Shown here: positions 16,762 through 26,151 of the stretch, piece by piece | Position numbering within the stretch: the first letter of the stretch is position 1 | Layout: each line of letters opens with the position of its first letter | Translations under genes and position numbers: made by a program | Notes under the pieces: model-generated | Seen by the model: the letters and a program-made list of their open reading frames with translations, nothing else | What the model was told of the DNA's origin: nothing | The model's database searches: none | Source of the DNA: Maritimibacter harenae | Lineage (GTDB): Bacteria; Pseudomonadota; Alphaproteobacteria; Rhodobacterales; Rhodobacteraceae | Length of the DNA stretch: 64,000 nucleotides | Direction: 5' to 3' | NCBI RefSeq assembly: GCF_009882975.1 | Contig: NZ_WTUX01000017.1 | Coordinates: forward strand, 76,641-140,640

Positions 16762-17601
16762 ATGCGCCTGTTTCTCGCAACCGCTCTCACGATGGTCGCC
16801 TTCGCGGCCAATTCCATCCTGAACCGCATGGCGCTTGCCGCGGGCAGCATCGACGCGGTGAGCTTCGGGGCGATCCGGCTGGCCTCGGGCGCGGCGATCC
16901 TGGTGCTCGTGGTACTGGTGACGCGCGGGCGGATTCGCCTTGCGAAAACCGGCCGCTGGGTCGGCGTGGCCGCGCTTCTCACCTACATCTTCGGGTTTTC
17001 CTTCGGCTACGTCTCGATCGACGCGGGCCTCGGCACGCTTATTCTGTTCGGCACGGTGCAGATCACGCTCTTCACCGCCGCGATCCGCGGGGGAGAGCCG
17101 GTGGCCACCACGCGCAAGCTGGGCGCAGCCATCGCGCTGGCGGGCCTCGCGCTCGTCCTGTGGCCGACCGAGGGGCTGAAGGTCGACCTCCTCGCCGCCG
17201 CCTGCCTTGTCGCGGCCGCCGTGGGCTGGGGCTTCTACACGCTGAACGGGCGGCGCTCGACGGATGCGATCGGGGCCACGATGACCAGCTTCGTGATCGG
17301 CGCCCCGGTGGGCATCGCCCTGGCGCTCGCCCTGCCCCTTTTCGGTCAACCGGCCCTCATCACCCCCTACGGGATCGGACTGGCCATCCTGTCGGGCGCC
17401 GTGACCTCGGGCCTGGGTTATTCGATCTGGTACGCGGTGTTGCCGCATCTCGCGACGACCACGGCGGCCATCGCGCAGCTCGCCGTGCCGATCCTGGCGA
17501 TGGCCGGCGGGATCGCCTTCCTGGGCGAACCGCTGACCCCGCTCTACGTGGTGGCCACCGTCCTCGTGATCGGCGGCGTCGCGCTGTCGCTCCGGCGCTG
17601 A
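16762..17601 (+). CDS. EamA/DMT-family transporter
   Basis: A 279-aa inner-membrane protein with ten predicted helices in two EamA halves (about residues 1-135 and 145-279); each half ends with the typical PI/AGGIAFLGEPLTP-like loop (second half QLAVPILAMAGGIAFLGEPLTP). DMT proteins usually export amino acids or metabolites. Sharing the palindrome with hmgA suggests regulation with tyrosine catabolism; substrate unknown. It converges with the acyl-CoA dehydrogenase gene, four bases apart. Confidence 0.88.
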   Translation: MRLFLATALTMVAFAANSILNRMALAAGSIDAVSFGAIRLASGAAILVLVVLVTRGRIRLAKTGRWVGVAALLTYIFGFSFGYVSIDAGLGTLILFGTVQITLFTAAIRGGEPVATTRKLGAAIALAGLALVLWPTEGLKVDLLAAACLVAAAVGWGFYTLNGRRSTDAIGATMTSFVIGAPVGIALALALPLFGQPALITPYGIGLAILSGAVTSGLGYSIWYAVLPHLATTTAAIAQLAVPILAMAGGIAFLGEPLTPLYVVATVLVIGGVALSLRR

Positions 17602-17605
17602 GACC

Positions 17606-18763
17606 TCAGTTGCGCCTGCGCTCGTCGAGGCCCAGTCCACGCCCGATGATCTCGCGCATGATCTCGCTCGTCCCGGCGTAGATCCGGCTGATGCGGGCAT
17701 CGCGGTACAGGCGGCTGATCTCGTATTCCTCCATGTAGCCGGCCCCGCCGTGGAGCTGGACGCATTCGTCCACCACGCGCCCCTCGACCTCCGAGGTGTA
17801 GAGTTTCGCCTCGGCCGCCAGTTCGGCGGAGAGCTCGCCTTTCAGATGCTCGCGCACGCAATGATCGACCAGTGCCTGCGCCGCGTCGATCTCGGTGCGC
17901 ATCGAGGCCATCTTGAAACGCGAGTTCTGGAACGTGCCGATCGGCCGGCCGAAGGCACGCCGTTCCATGATGAATTCCATCGTGATCTCGAAGGCACGCT
18001 CGGCGCGCGCCACGAACCCCACGGCGCCGTTCAGTCGCTCTTCGGCGAGGTTCAGCATCATGGTCTTGAAGCCGCTCTTCGGGTCGCCGATGACATTCTC
18101 CTTCGGGACTTTCACGTCGTCGAAGAAGAGCTCGGCGGTGTCCTGGCTCTCGAGCCCCATCTTCTTGAGATTGCGACCGCGCGAAAAGCCTTCCATCCCG
18201 TCTTCGACGAGGAAGAGCCCGACCTCGTGGCTGGCCTCCGGGTTGGTCTTGGCCGCGACGATGACGAGGCCCGCGAGGAAGCCGTTGGAGATGTAGGTCT
18301 TCGACCCGTTGAGGACCCAGTGATCCTCCATCTCGACCGCCCGGGTCTTGATGCCCGCAAGGTCCGACCCGGTGCCGGGTTCGGTCATCGCGATGGCCAG
18401 GATAGTGTCGCCGGAGACGCAGCCGGGCATGTACTTGTCGCGCTGCGCGTCGGACGCGTAGTGCTGCAAGTAAGGCCCAGCGATCCGGTTGTGCAGCCCC
18501 AGGAAGAAGCCCGCCTCCCGCGTGCCGATCTCTTCGACCAGGATCATGTCGTAGCGGAAGTCCTCGACCCCCAGCCCGCCGTACTTCTCGTCGGCGTACA
18601 TGCACAGGAAGCCCTCGTCGCCGGCCTTCTTCCAGATCTCGCGGCTCACGCAGCCGTCCTCGCGCCATTTCTCCGAGTGCGGGAAGACCTCCTTCTCGGC
18701 CCAGCTCCGCACGCTCTTGCGGAAAATCTCGTGTTCTTCGTCATAGATCGTGCGTTTCAGCAT
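17606..18763 (-). CDS. acyl-CoA dehydrogenase
   Basis: A 385-aa FAD enzyme that makes the 2,3-double bond of an acyl-CoA. FAD and substrate motifs are MTEPGTGSDLAGIKTRA (about 127-142) and the C-terminal RIYAGTSEIMREIIGR. The residue aligned with the MCAD catalytic Glu is Ala (IYAGT), as in the long-chain and isovaleryl-CoA enzymes, which use a Glu on helix G. E242 in NLAEERLNG is the likely base here. It lies behind the LIV binding protein with its own GGAGGG site. Confidence 0.93.
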   Translation of the reverse strand: MLKRTIYDEEHEIFRKSVRSWAEKEVFPHSEKWREDGCVSREIWKKAGDEGFLCMYADEKYGGLGVEDFRYDMILVEEIGTREAGFFLGLHNRIAGPYLQHYASDAQRDKYMPGCVSGDTILAIAMTEPGTGSDLAGIKTRAVEMEDHWVLNGSKTYISNGFLAGLVIVAAKTNPEASHEVGLFLVEDGMEGFSRGRNLKKMGLESQDTAELFFDDVKVPKENVIGDPKSGFKTMMLNLAEERLNGAVGFVARAERAFEITMEFIMERRAFGRPIGTFQNSRFKMASMRTEIDAAQALVDHCVREHLKGELSAELAAEAKLYTSEVEGRVVDECVQLHGGAGYMEEYEISRLYRDARISRIYAGTSEIMREIIGRGLGLDERRRN

Positions 18764-18813
18764 CGGACCCTCCGGCTGATTGGTGTGTTTTTCGGATTTG
18801 AGATCAAGGGGTT

Positions 18814-18837
18814 GGCGGGACGCCGCAGCGCCCCGCC
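18814..18837 (-). terminator. hairpin between livJ-like gene and acyl-CoA dehydrogenase
   Basis: A 9-bp stem (18814-18822 with 18829-18837, one G-U pair) follows the binding-protein stop. It has no U-run. Such hairpins often protect the highly expressed binding-protein message from 3' decay. Confidence 0.45.
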
Positions 18838-18846
18838 GGGGTCAGA

Positions 18847-20010
18847 TCACTCGAGCGTCTGAACCAGCGTCCACGAGCCGTTCTCGATCCGGCTCACGAA
18901 GACCTCGTCCGCGCCCACGTGGTCGTCGGCGGAATAGTCGACATGGTTGCCGCTGATCACGTCGTCGTAGTCGAGGGTTTCCATCGCGGCGATGAAGCTC
19001 TCATGCGTCAGGTCGGGACCCGCCGCCTCGAGCGCACGCACCAGCGTGGTGGCCCCGCCGTGGCCCAGGAGCGCCCCGGTCGACGGCAGGTCTTCCCCGG
19101 TCGCTTCCTTGTAGGACGCGATCCATTCGGCCACTTCCGGCTCGCCCGCACGCGCCTCGAGGTCCTGCCAGCCGGCGCCGGCATAGACGCCTTCCATGAC
19201 GCCCTGCGCGGCCAGGCCCTTGGCCACGACCGTGTGGAAGCCCGCCCCCGACAGCATGAACTTCACGTCCATGTCGAGCTTGCGCGCGGTGGTGATGGCG
19301 TTGATCTGCTGGCTCACGCCAAGGGCCATGCCGACCGTGTCACAGCCCGATTCCGCCACCTTGCCGAGCGCGCCGGTGAAGTCGCTCTCGTCCGGCTTGT
19401 GGCTGATCTCGGCGCCCATCTCGATCTCGCCCGCTTCGGCGAGCTCGAGCACGGCGGCCTCGATTTCCTTGCCGAAGTCGGTGGGCAGGATCATCAGGCA
19501 GAATTTCTCGGCGCCCTCCTCGGCCACCATGTACTCGGCCGTCGCCTTGATCGCCTCGTAATAGGACGAGGTGCCGGCGAACTTCCACGGCGCAGGAGGT
19601 TCGACCATCTGGCGCGCGGCGGTGATCGGCGAAATGTTCGGGATGCCCTTGGGCTCCATCAGCTGGAACATGGCCAAGTTGTGCGGCGTGCCGAGGTTCA
19701 GAAGCATCGCGAACACCTGGTCGCGGTTGATCAGCTTGTTGGCCGCCTGCGCCGCGCGCGGCACCTGGTAGCCGTGATCCTCGACGATGTAGTTGATCTT
19801 GCGGCCGTGGATACCGCCGTTCGCGTTCACTTCGTCGAAGACGAGGTTGGCCGCGGTCACGGCGGGGACCGAGAAGGGCGCGAAAATGCCCGACAGGTCG
19901 TGCGCGCCACCGATCTTGATCTCGTCGTCGGTGACACCCTGTGTCTGCGCCATCGCGGAACCCGCGACGGTCATGGCAGCAACGGCTGCCAAGGCTTTGA
20001 ACTGTTTCAT
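18847..20010 (-). CDS. LIV-type ABC transporter substrate-binding protein
   Basis: A 387-aa periplasmic binding protein of the leucine/isoleucine/valine (HAAT) type. The signal peptide is MKQFKALAAVAAMTVAGSAMAQ. The mature protein begins GVTDDEIKIGGAHDLSG and follows the type I fold. Its place in an operon with acyl-CoA ligase and dehydrogenase suggests it binds an aromatic, branched or fatty carboxylate rather than an amino acid; this is inference. AGGGAGGAATAA precedes the ATG. Confidence 0.92.
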   Translation of the reverse strand: MKQFKALAAVAAMTVAGSAMAQTQGVTDDEIKIGGAHDLSGIFAPFSVPAVTAANLVFDEVNANGGIHGRKINYIVEDHGYQVPRAAQAANKLINRDQVFAMLLNLGTPHNLAMFQLMEPKGIPNISPITAARQMVEPPAPWKFAGTSSYYEAIKATAEYMVAEEGAEKFCLMILPTDFGKEIEAAVLELAEAGEIEMGAEISHKPDESDFTGALGKVAESGCDTVGMALGVSQQINAITTARKLDMDVKFMLSGAGFHTVVAKGLAAQGVMEGVYAGAGWQDLEARAGEPEVAEWIASYKEATGEDLPSTGALLGHGGATTLVRALEAAGPDLTHESFIAAMETLDYDDVISGNHVDYSADDHVGADEVFVSRIENGSWTLVQTLE

Positions 20011-20037
20011 TTATTCCTCCCTGTTAAAGCCTTGTTG

Positions 20038-21858
20038 TCAGTACATCTCGTCGATCAATGCCTTGTGGCGGGTTTCGACGAAATTCCGCTTGAGCTTCAT
20101 CGTCGGCGTCAGTTCCTCGTCCTCCGCCGTAAGCAGGATGTCGATCAGCCGGAAATCCTTGAGCTGCTCGACCTGTGCGAATTGCTTGTTGGTCTCGGCC
20201 ACCACCCCCGCGATCAGCTCGCGCACTTCCGGTGCGCGGGTGAGCGAGGCGAAGTCGGAGAACGGGACCTGCCGGTCCTGGGCGAATTTCTCGACGTTCT
20301 CCTGGTCGATCATGATCAGGCAGGTAAGATACTTGCGCTTGTCGCCGATCACGACCGCGTCCGAGATGTAGGGGCTGAACTTCAGCTTGGACTCGATCTC
20401 GGCCGGCGTGATGTTCTTGCCGCCCGCCGTGATGATCACGTCCTTCATGCGCCCGGTGATGGTCAGGCAGCCGTGGTTGTCGATCCGCCCGATGTCGCCG
20501 GTGCGCAGCCAGCCGTCCTCGGTCAGCGTCTCGGCGGTCTTTTCGGGCTTGTTCCAGTAGCCCTTGAAGACCAGCGGCCCGCCCACCAGGAGCTCGCCAT
20601 TGTCGTCGATGCGCAGCTCGCAGCCCGGCAACGGCTTGCCCACCGTACCGATGTGGTTGTCATCGACCGTGTTGACCGTGGCCACGCCCGCCGTTTCGGT
20701 CATCCCGAAGCCTTCGACCAACGGCACGCCGATGGCGGCGAACCAGTCGATGAGTTCGGGCGAAATCGGCGCGGCACCGGAGGTCACGCGGCGCGCGTTG
20801 GCAAAGCCCAGCATCCGGCGCAGGTTGCGCAGCACGAGGACCTCGGCCACCACCTTGCCCAGCTTCTGGCCCAGCGTGGGGTTTTCGGCCTGCGCGTAGC
20901 GGTTGCCCAGGTAGAGCGCGAGGTCGAAGGACCGCGCGCCCACCGGCCCCGCCTCGGCGCGCATGATCATCACGCGGGAATAGATTTTCTCCCAGATCCG
21001 CGGCACACCCGCGAAGGTATCCGGGTTCACCTCCTGGAGGTTCTCGAAAACGGTTTCCGGGCTCTCGGCGAAATTCACGGTCGACCCGTTGGCGATCGGC
21101 GCGTCGACCGACACGAGCCGTTCGAGCACGTGACACAGCGGCAGGAAGCAGAGCTGTTCGTCGGTCTCCTCGAAGTCGAGCATCTGTTCGCCCGCCACCA
21201 GCTGGAAGATCATGTTGCGGTGCGTGAGGATCGCGCCCTTGGGCGGGCCGGTGGTGCCGGAAGTGTAGATCAGCATGCGCGGATCGTCCGGCGTCACGGC
21301 GTAGAGCGCTTCCTCGAACCCGTCCTGGTGGGATACGGCCGCGCCCTTCGCGTAGAGTTCATCGAGGAACATGACCTTTTCATGGGAAAAGGTCGCAAGC
21401 CCTTCACGGTCGAAGACGATCACGTGCTCGACCCCGGGCATGTCGCCGCGCGCCTCGAGCCACTTGTCGAGTTGTTCGTCGTTCTCGACGAAAACCACCC
21501 GCGCCCCGGAATCGTTGGCGAGATAGGCAAGCTGGCCCGCGCTGTCGGTCGTGTAGACGCCCGAGGGCACGGCACCGATGGCGGCGGCGGCGATGTCGCA
21601 GTAGACCCATTCCTTGCGATCCTCGGACAGGACCAGGACAGGCTCGCCCTTCTGCACGCCCAGTTCCAGGAGCGCGAGACCGATCTTCTTGGCGGCGGCG
21701 TAGTAGTCGTTCCACGAATGCGCCTGCCAGATCCCCAGCTTCTTCTCGCGGTGGCAGACCCGGTCGCCGTATTTGCGGCACCGGTCGGCCCAGAGCGCCA
21801 CGATGGTCTCGTGCCCCTCGAAGGCAATCGGTTCCATGCTGACCGGGCTCATCTCCAT
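20038..21858 (-). CDS. AMP-dependent acyl-CoA synthetase (long-chain type)
   Basis: A 606-aa adenylate-forming enzyme that activates a carboxylic acid with ATP and CoA. The AMP-binding motif is LIYTSGTTGPPKGAILTH, followed by GFGMTETAG, GWLRTGDIGRID and the C-terminal lysine motif GGKNITPAEIE. Length and motifs fit the FadD15/bubblegum-like branch. ATG 21858 has AAGAGG eight bases upstream and overlaps the livF-like stop by ten bases. It likely activates the acid brought in by the adjacent ABC importer. Confidence 0.93.
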   Translation of the reverse strand: MEMSPVSMEPIAFEGHETIVALWADRCRKYGDRVCHREKKLGIWQAHSWNDYYAAAKKIGLALLELGVQKGEPVLVLSEDRKEWVYCDIAAAAIGAVPSGVYTTDSAGQLAYLANDSGARVVFVENDEQLDKWLEARGDMPGVEHVIVFDREGLATFSHEKVMFLDELYAKGAAVSHQDGFEEALYAVTPDDPRMLIYTSGTTGPPKGAILTHRNMIFQLVAGEQMLDFEETDEQLCFLPLCHVLERLVSVDAPIANGSTVNFAESPETVFENLQEVNPDTFAGVPRIWEKIYSRVMIMRAEAGPVGARSFDLALYLGNRYAQAENPTLGQKLGKVVAEVLVLRNLRRMLGFANARRVTSGAAPISPELIDWFAAIGVPLVEGFGMTETAGVATVNTVDDNHIGTVGKPLPGCELRIDDNGELLVGGPLVFKGYWNKPEKTAETLTEDGWLRTGDIGRIDNHGCLTITGRMKDVIITAGGKNITPAEIESKLKFSPYISDAVVIGDKRKYLTCLIMIDQENVEKFAQDRQVPFSDFASLTRAPEVRELIAGVVAETNKQFAQVEQLKDFRLIDILLTAEDEELTPTMKLKRNFVETRHKALIDEMY

Positions 21859-22613
21859 GTCTTGCGCCTCTTCCACCGTTTCTGTCCGCGCTCGGTCTCG
21901 TCGGTGCGCCCCAGGTAGAACTCCTGGATGTCGTCGGACGCGGCGAGCTGGTCGCACGGCCCCGTCATCACGATCCGCCCCATCTCGAGCACGTAGCCCC
22001 GATGCGCGGTCTCGAGCGCGATGTGGGCGTTCTGCTCGACGAGCAGCATCGTCACCCCCTCGTCGGCATTGAGCCGGGCGATGATGCCGAAGATTTCCTG
22101 CGTGAGAAGCGGCGAGAGCCCCAGGCTCGGTTCGTCCAGCATCAGAAGCTTCGGGTCCGACATCAGGCCGCGCCCGATGGCGAGCATCTGCTGCTGCCCG
22201 CCCGACAGGAACCCGGCCGCCTGCTTGCGCCGCTCCTTCAGGATCGGGAAATACTGGTAGACGAGGTCGAGGTCGCCCGACGCATCGCCCCGGCGCGTGA
22301 AGGCGCCGAGCCGCAGGTTCTCCTCGATGGTGAGATAGGGGAACACCTCGCGCCCCTCGGGGACCAGGCTGATGCCCTTGCGCACGACCCGGTCCGGTTC
22401 GAGCCCCGCGATGTTTTCACCCATGAAGGTGATCTGGCCCTTCTCCGGGTCCATGAGACCGGCGATCGTCTTCATCAACGTCGTCTTGCCCGCGCCGTTG
22501 GCGCCGAGGATGGTGACGATCTCGCCCTCCTCAACGTCGATCGACACGCCGCGCAGGGCCATGATCGCACCGTAGAAGGTCTCGAGGTTGCGGACCGACA
22601 GGACTGCGCTCAT
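21849..22613 (-). CDS. livF: LIV-type ABC transporter ATP-binding protein (LivF)
   Basis: A 254-aa ATPase subunit. Walker A is GANGAGKTTL, the signature FLSGGQQQMLAIGRGL, Walker B LLMLDEPSLGLSP. LivF subunits typically recognise EFYLG at the end, seen here as IQEFYLGRTDE; the extra basic tail (RGQKRWKRRKTWR) is non-standard. It overlaps livG by four bases (ATGA). Confidence 0.93.
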   Translation of the reverse strand: MSAVLSVRNLETFYGAIMALRGVSIDVEEGEIVTILGANGAGKTTLMKTIAGLMDPEKGQITFMGENIAGLEPDRVVRKGISLVPEGREVFPYLTIEENLRLGAFTRRGDASGDLDLVYQYFPILKERRKQAAGFLSGGQQQMLAIGRGLMSDPKLLMLDEPSLGLSPLLTQEIFGIIARLNADEGVTMLLVEQNAHIALETAHRGYVLEMGRIVMTGPCDQLAASDDIQEFYLGRTDETERGQKRWKRRKTWR

Positions 22614-23386
22614 GCCGCGTCCTCCACCGCCGTGCCCAGGTAGGCCGCCTGCACCTGCGGATCGGCCTGCACCTCGGACGGCGTGCCCATCGCGAGCGGC
22701 TTGCCGTTCGCGACCGCGAGCACCCGGTCGGAGACCTGGTTCACGAGGCTCATGTCGTGCTCGACCATCAGGACCGTGAGCCCCATGTCGCGCCGCATGT
22801 CCTCGATCCAGAAAGCCACGTCCTGCGTTTCCTCCACCGACAGGCCCGATGCGGGCTCGTCCAGCAGGATCAGCTTCGGTCCGATGGCCAGCGCCCGCCC
22901 GATCTCGACCACCTTGCGCACGCCGTAGGGCAGGCCCGCGATCATCTTCGTGCGGTAGGCTTCGAGCTCCAGGAACTCGATCACCTCCTCGACCCGCAGG
23001 CGGTGGGCGCGCTCCTCGCGCCGGACCTTGGGCAGAAACAGGATGTCCTGGATGAAATTCGTCGCGCGGTGCGTGTGGCGCCCCATGAGCAGGTTGTCGA
23101 GCACGGTGGAGTGATCGAAGAGCTCGATGTTCTGGAACGTGCGCGCGATGCCGAGGCGCGCGATGTCATGCGCCTTCAGCCCCGTTATGTCCTTCCCGTC
23201 GAAGCGCAGCGTGCCGCGCGTGGGCTCGTAGATCCGGCTGATCAGGTTGAAGATCGTGGACTTGCCCGCCCCGTTGGGGCCGATGATCGCGAAGACCTCG
23301 CCGGGCGAGACGTCGAAGGACACCCCGTCCACCGCTTTCACGCCGCCGAAATGCACGGCCAGGTCCTTGACCTCGAGAAGGCTCAT
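22610..23386 (-). CDS. livG: LIV-type ABC transporter ATP-binding protein (LivG)
   Basis: A 258-aa ATPase with Walker A GPNGAGKST, the LivG-specific IARTFQNIELF, signature-region GLPYGVRKVVEIGRAL (C-loop diverged from LSGGQ to LPYGV, as in many of this clade) and Walker B LILLDEPASGLS. ATG 23386 overlaps the livM stop as ATGA. A longer frame to 23482 runs inside livM and is not conserved. Confidence 0.92.
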   Translation of the reverse strand: MSLLEVKDLAVHFGGVKAVDGVSFDVSPGEVFAIIGPNGAGKSTIFNLISRIYEPTRGTLRFDGKDITGLKAHDIARLGIARTFQNIELFDHSTVLDNLLMGRHTHRATNFIQDILFLPKVRREERAHRLRVEEVIEFLELEAYRTKMIAGLPYGVRKVVEIGRALAIGPKLILLDEPASGLSVEETQDVAFWIEDMRRDMGLTVLMVEHDMSLVNQVSDRVLAVANGKPLAMGTPSEVQADPQVQAAYLGTAVEDAA

Positions 23387-24480
23387 TTCATGCGCTCCGT
23401 CTTGAGATAGGATTTCTGGCGGCGGAACATGTCGCGCCGGGCGAGCGGGAAGATCTCGAACCAGGTCCGGATCTTGAGCCATCGGCCGTAGAGCCCGGTG
23501 GGCTCGAAGATGATGAACAGGATCAGGATCACCGCGAAGATCATCGTGTCGAGGCCGGGGATACCGCCCAGGTCGATGCCGAAATTCGCGTTCAGCCCGT
23601 CGCGTGCGATGGCGATGACCTGCGGCACGGCCGTGATCAGGAGCGCGCCCAGGAATGCGCCCTGGATGAAGCCCAGCCCCCCGATGGTCACCACGAGCAG
23701 CAGGTTGATCGAGATGAAGATCGAGAAGAGCTCGTAGTTGTAGAATCCGATGTAGTGCCCCATCAGCGCCCCGGCGAGGCCGGTGACACCGGTCGACAGG
23801 CCGAAGGCCAGCGACCGGGTCCGCGTCACGTTGATCCCGAGCGCGCGTGCCGACACTTCGCTGTCGCGTACGGCAAGGAAGCTGCGCCCGGTGGGCGAGC
23901 GCATGAGGTTCGCGTAGCCCCAGGTCACCAGCGCCACGATGGCGAGGATCAGCCAGTAGAAGTTGTCGAGCGCACCGTAACGGTCGAAGCTGATGCCGAA
24001 GATCTGGATCGAGGGCGCCATGATGCCGCCCACCCCGCCGGTGATCGGTTCGAGCAGGATCACCAGCTCTTCCACGATGGCGAAGACGGCTAGCGTGGCG
24101 ATGGCCAGGTAGATACCCGACATGCGCACCGCCGGGATCGCGATGATCGCGCCGAAGATGCCGGTGACGATGCCCGCGATTGGGAAGGACAGAAGGAACG
24201 GAAGCCCCGCGTTCATCAACGCCGAGTCGGTGTAGGCCCCGATGGCCAGGAACGCGGCGTGCCCGAGGCTCACCTGCCCCGTGTGCCCCACGGCGACCAT
24301 CAGCCCCATCCCCGCCAGCGCCCAGATGAGCGTGTTGGCGGCCTCGGCCAGGTAATATTCGCCCACGAAGAACGGCAGCAGCACCATGATGGCGGCCAGC
24401 ACCGCGATCTTGGCGCGCGACCAGCCGTGTTCGTGAAGGTCGATGTCCTTGTCGTAGCTCGTCTTGAATACGATCCGCAT
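23383..24480 (-). CDS. livM: LIV-type ABC transporter permease (LivM)
   Basis: A 365-aa inner-membrane permease with about nine predicted helices and the EAA-like loop ARALGINVTRTRSLAFGLSTG typical of LivM. It starts 3 bases after the livH stop and overlaps livG by four bases. The N-terminal 40 residues are hydrophilic. Confidence 0.92.
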   Translation of the reverse strand: MRIVFKTSYDKDIDLHEHGWSRAKIAVLAAIMVLLPFFVGEYYLAEAANTLIWALAGMGLMVAVGHTGQVSLGHAAFLAIGAYTDSALMNAGLPFLLSFPIAGIVTGIFGAIIAIPAVRMSGIYLAIATLAVFAIVEELVILLEPITGGVGGIMAPSIQIFGISFDRYGALDNFYWLILAIVALVTWGYANLMRSPTGRSFLAVRDSEVSARALGINVTRTRSLAFGLSTGVTGLAGALMGHYIGFYNYELFSIFISINLLLVVTIGGLGFIQGAFLGALLITAVPQVIAIARDGLNANFGIDLGGIPGLDTMIFAVILILFIIFEPTGLYGRWLKIRTWFEIFPLARRDMFRRQKSYLKTERMK

Positions 24481-24483
24481 GGG

Positions 24484-25359
24484 TCAGACCTTCTTCATCT
24501 GGATCTGGGCGAAGAGCCCCCCGGGACGGGCGACGAGAACGACCAGCATGATGATATAGGGCGACATCTTCGCGAGTTCGCCGGGGGCGTAACGGCCCGC
24601 GATCGGCTCCACGACCCCGATGATGAGACCGCCCAGAAGCGCGCCCGGAAGGCTGCCCAGCCCACCGATGACGGCCGCCGCGAAGGCCTTGATGCCCAAA
24701 AGCCCGATGTTCGGGTCGATCGCGCCCTTGGTGGCGTAGAGCACGCCCGCCACGGTGGCGACCGCGCCCGAGAGGCCCCAGATCAGGCTGTTCACGCGCA
24801 TCACCGGCACGCCGACGATGTAGGCCGCCATCTGGTTCTGGCTCGCCGCCTGCGCGGCCAGCCCGATCCGGGTGAAGGCGAAGAAGGCCCAGAGCCCGAG
24901 CGTGAGCAGGATGGTGACGCCGATCGTGACGAGGTCGGCCAATCCCACGACGATGCCGCCCGCGCGCAGGTTCTGCCCCGCGAAGGGGGTCTCCAGCACC
25001 AGCGGGGAGTAGCCCCAGATCGAGCCCGCGACGAAGCGGAAGACGAAGCCCATCGCGATGGTCAGGATGACCAGCGCGAATTGCGGCTGGCCGAAGATCT
25101 GGCGCACGACGACGCGTTCGACGCCCCAGCTCAGCACGAACATGATCGCCATCGCGCCGATCACGGCGATGCCGAATGGCAGGCCCAGCTCATCGGCGTT
25201 GCCCAGCCCCAGCGCGATGAACGCGCCCAGCATCATCATGTCGCCCTGCGCGAAGTTGACCCCTTCGCTGGCCTTGTAGATAAGGACGAAACCGAGCGCG
25301 ACGAGGCCGTAGATACAGCCGTTCGCAAGCCCCCCGATCACAAGTTGCATGAGCTCCAT
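24484..25359 (-). CDS. livH: LIV-type ABC transporter permease (LivH)
   Basis: A 291-aa inner-membrane permease. It opens with the LivH pattern LMQLVIGGLANGCIYGLVALGFVLIYKASEGVNFAQGD and has about eight helices with the cytoplasmic loop MRVNSLIWGLSGAVA. ATG 25359 and ATG 25350 are both possible (GGAG precedes the second). It is the first gene of the minus-strand arm, facing the TetR gene. Confidence 0.92.
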   Translation of the reverse strand: MELMQLVIGGLANGCIYGLVALGFVLIYKASEGVNFAQGDMMMLGAFIALGLGNADELGLPFGIAVIGAMAIMFVLSWGVERVVVRQIFGQPQFALVILTIAMGFVFRFVAGSIWGYSPLVLETPFAGQNLRAGGIVVGLADLVTIGVTILLTLGLWAFFAFTRIGLAAQAASQNQMAAYIVGVPVMRVNSLIWGLSGAVATVAGVLYATKGAIDPNIGLLGIKAFAAAVIGGLGSLPGALLGGLIIGVVEPIAGRYAPGELAKMSPYIIMLVVLVARPGGLFAQIQMKKV

Positions 25360-25445
25360 CAGCGGAGCCCGGGCGCAATCGCGCCCCTCCTGCACGTCGT
25401 CATTGCCGTCTCCTCCCTGTCGGCGATGAACGTTGTTGACACGAT

Positions 25446-25463
25446 TTAAACACTCGTGTTCAA
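25446..25463. promoter_or_regulatory. 18-bp palindrome, likely operator of the adjacent TetR regulator
   Basis: TTnAACAC-TC-GTGTTnAA is symmetric across 18 bases and lies between divergent livH and the tetR gene, 39 bases before the latter. Size, symmetry and place are typical for a TetR-family autoregulatory operator. I found no second copy in this module. Confidence 0.65.
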
Positions 25464-25501
25464 TTTCAGTCAATATAGTTTTTCAGGGCCCCTCGGAAAA
25501 G

Positions 25502-26122
25502 ATGAACACCGCCACGCTGCGCATCCATGAAGCCGCCATGCGAATCTTCGCCACCGAGGGCGGCACCACCATCGCCGTCAGCGACCTTGCGCGCGAAGCG
25601 GGCCTGTCGCGGGGCACGATCTACAACAACGTGGACGACCCGGCCGCGCTCTTCGCGTCGGTCTGCGAAACGGTTGCCAACGAATTCCGCGAGTCGATCA
25701 ACAAGGCCTGCCAGCACATGGACGACCCGGCCGAGAAGATCGCGGCCTCCATCCGGCTCTGCGTGCGCCGGGTGCACGATGACCCGCATTGGGGGCGTTT
25801 CATTGCCCATTACGCGATGATGGAGCCCAAGCTCGGCAGCTTCTGGGCCGAGATGCCGGCCGTGGAACTGCGCCGTGGCCTCATCTCGGGCCGGTTCAAC
25901 TTTCACCGCGACCAGGTCGCCTCGATCACTGCAACGGCGGGCGGCGCGACCTTCGGGGCCATGTCGCTCGTCATCGACGGGCGGCGCACCTGGCGACAGG
26001 CCGGATCGGACACCGCCGAGATCATCCTACGTGGCGTCGGACTTGACCGCTCCGAGGCCAGAGACATCACTCAACGCGACTTGGATCCCCTGCCCCGACT
26101 GGCCGTCTTCGACGCAGCCTGA
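25502..26122 (+). CDS. TetR/AcrR-family transcriptional regulator
   Basis: A 206-aa regulator. The helix-turn-helix is [21 protein letters not shown] (about residues 24-44); the C-terminal effector domain is variable. It is divergent from the transporter arm and 29 bases upstream of the thiolase gene, so it probably represses both arms until an acyl-CoA binds. ATG 25502 follows CGGAAAAG; the upstream extension to 25433 overlaps the palindrome and is unlikely. Confidence 0.9.
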   Translation: MNTATLRIHEAAMRIFATEGGTTIAVSDLAREAGLSRGTIYNNVDDPAALFASVCETVANEFRESINKACQHMDDPAEKIAASIRLCVRRVHDDPHWGRFIAHYAMMEPKLGSFWAEMPAVELRRGLISGRFNFHRDQVASITATAGGATFGAMSLVIDGRRTWRQAGSDTAEIILRGVGLDRSEARDITQRDLDPLPRLAVFDAA

Positions 26123-26151
26123 CACCGGCAGGATCAACGGGAGGACTACCG

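Noticed and set aside
12929-16822. A 1297-codon open frame on the plus strand
   Set aside because: It runs antisense to the MBL, fahA and hmgA genes, has an Arg/His/Val-rich composition without domains, and arises from high-GC third positions in the real genes.
18919-21918. A 999-codon open frame on the plus strand
   Set aside because: Antisense to the binding protein and acyl-CoA ligase; no ribosome site or conserved motif.
25360-25473. An N-terminal extension of livH to 25473
   Set aside because: The added residues are hydrophilic, not conserved, and overlap the operator-promoter region.
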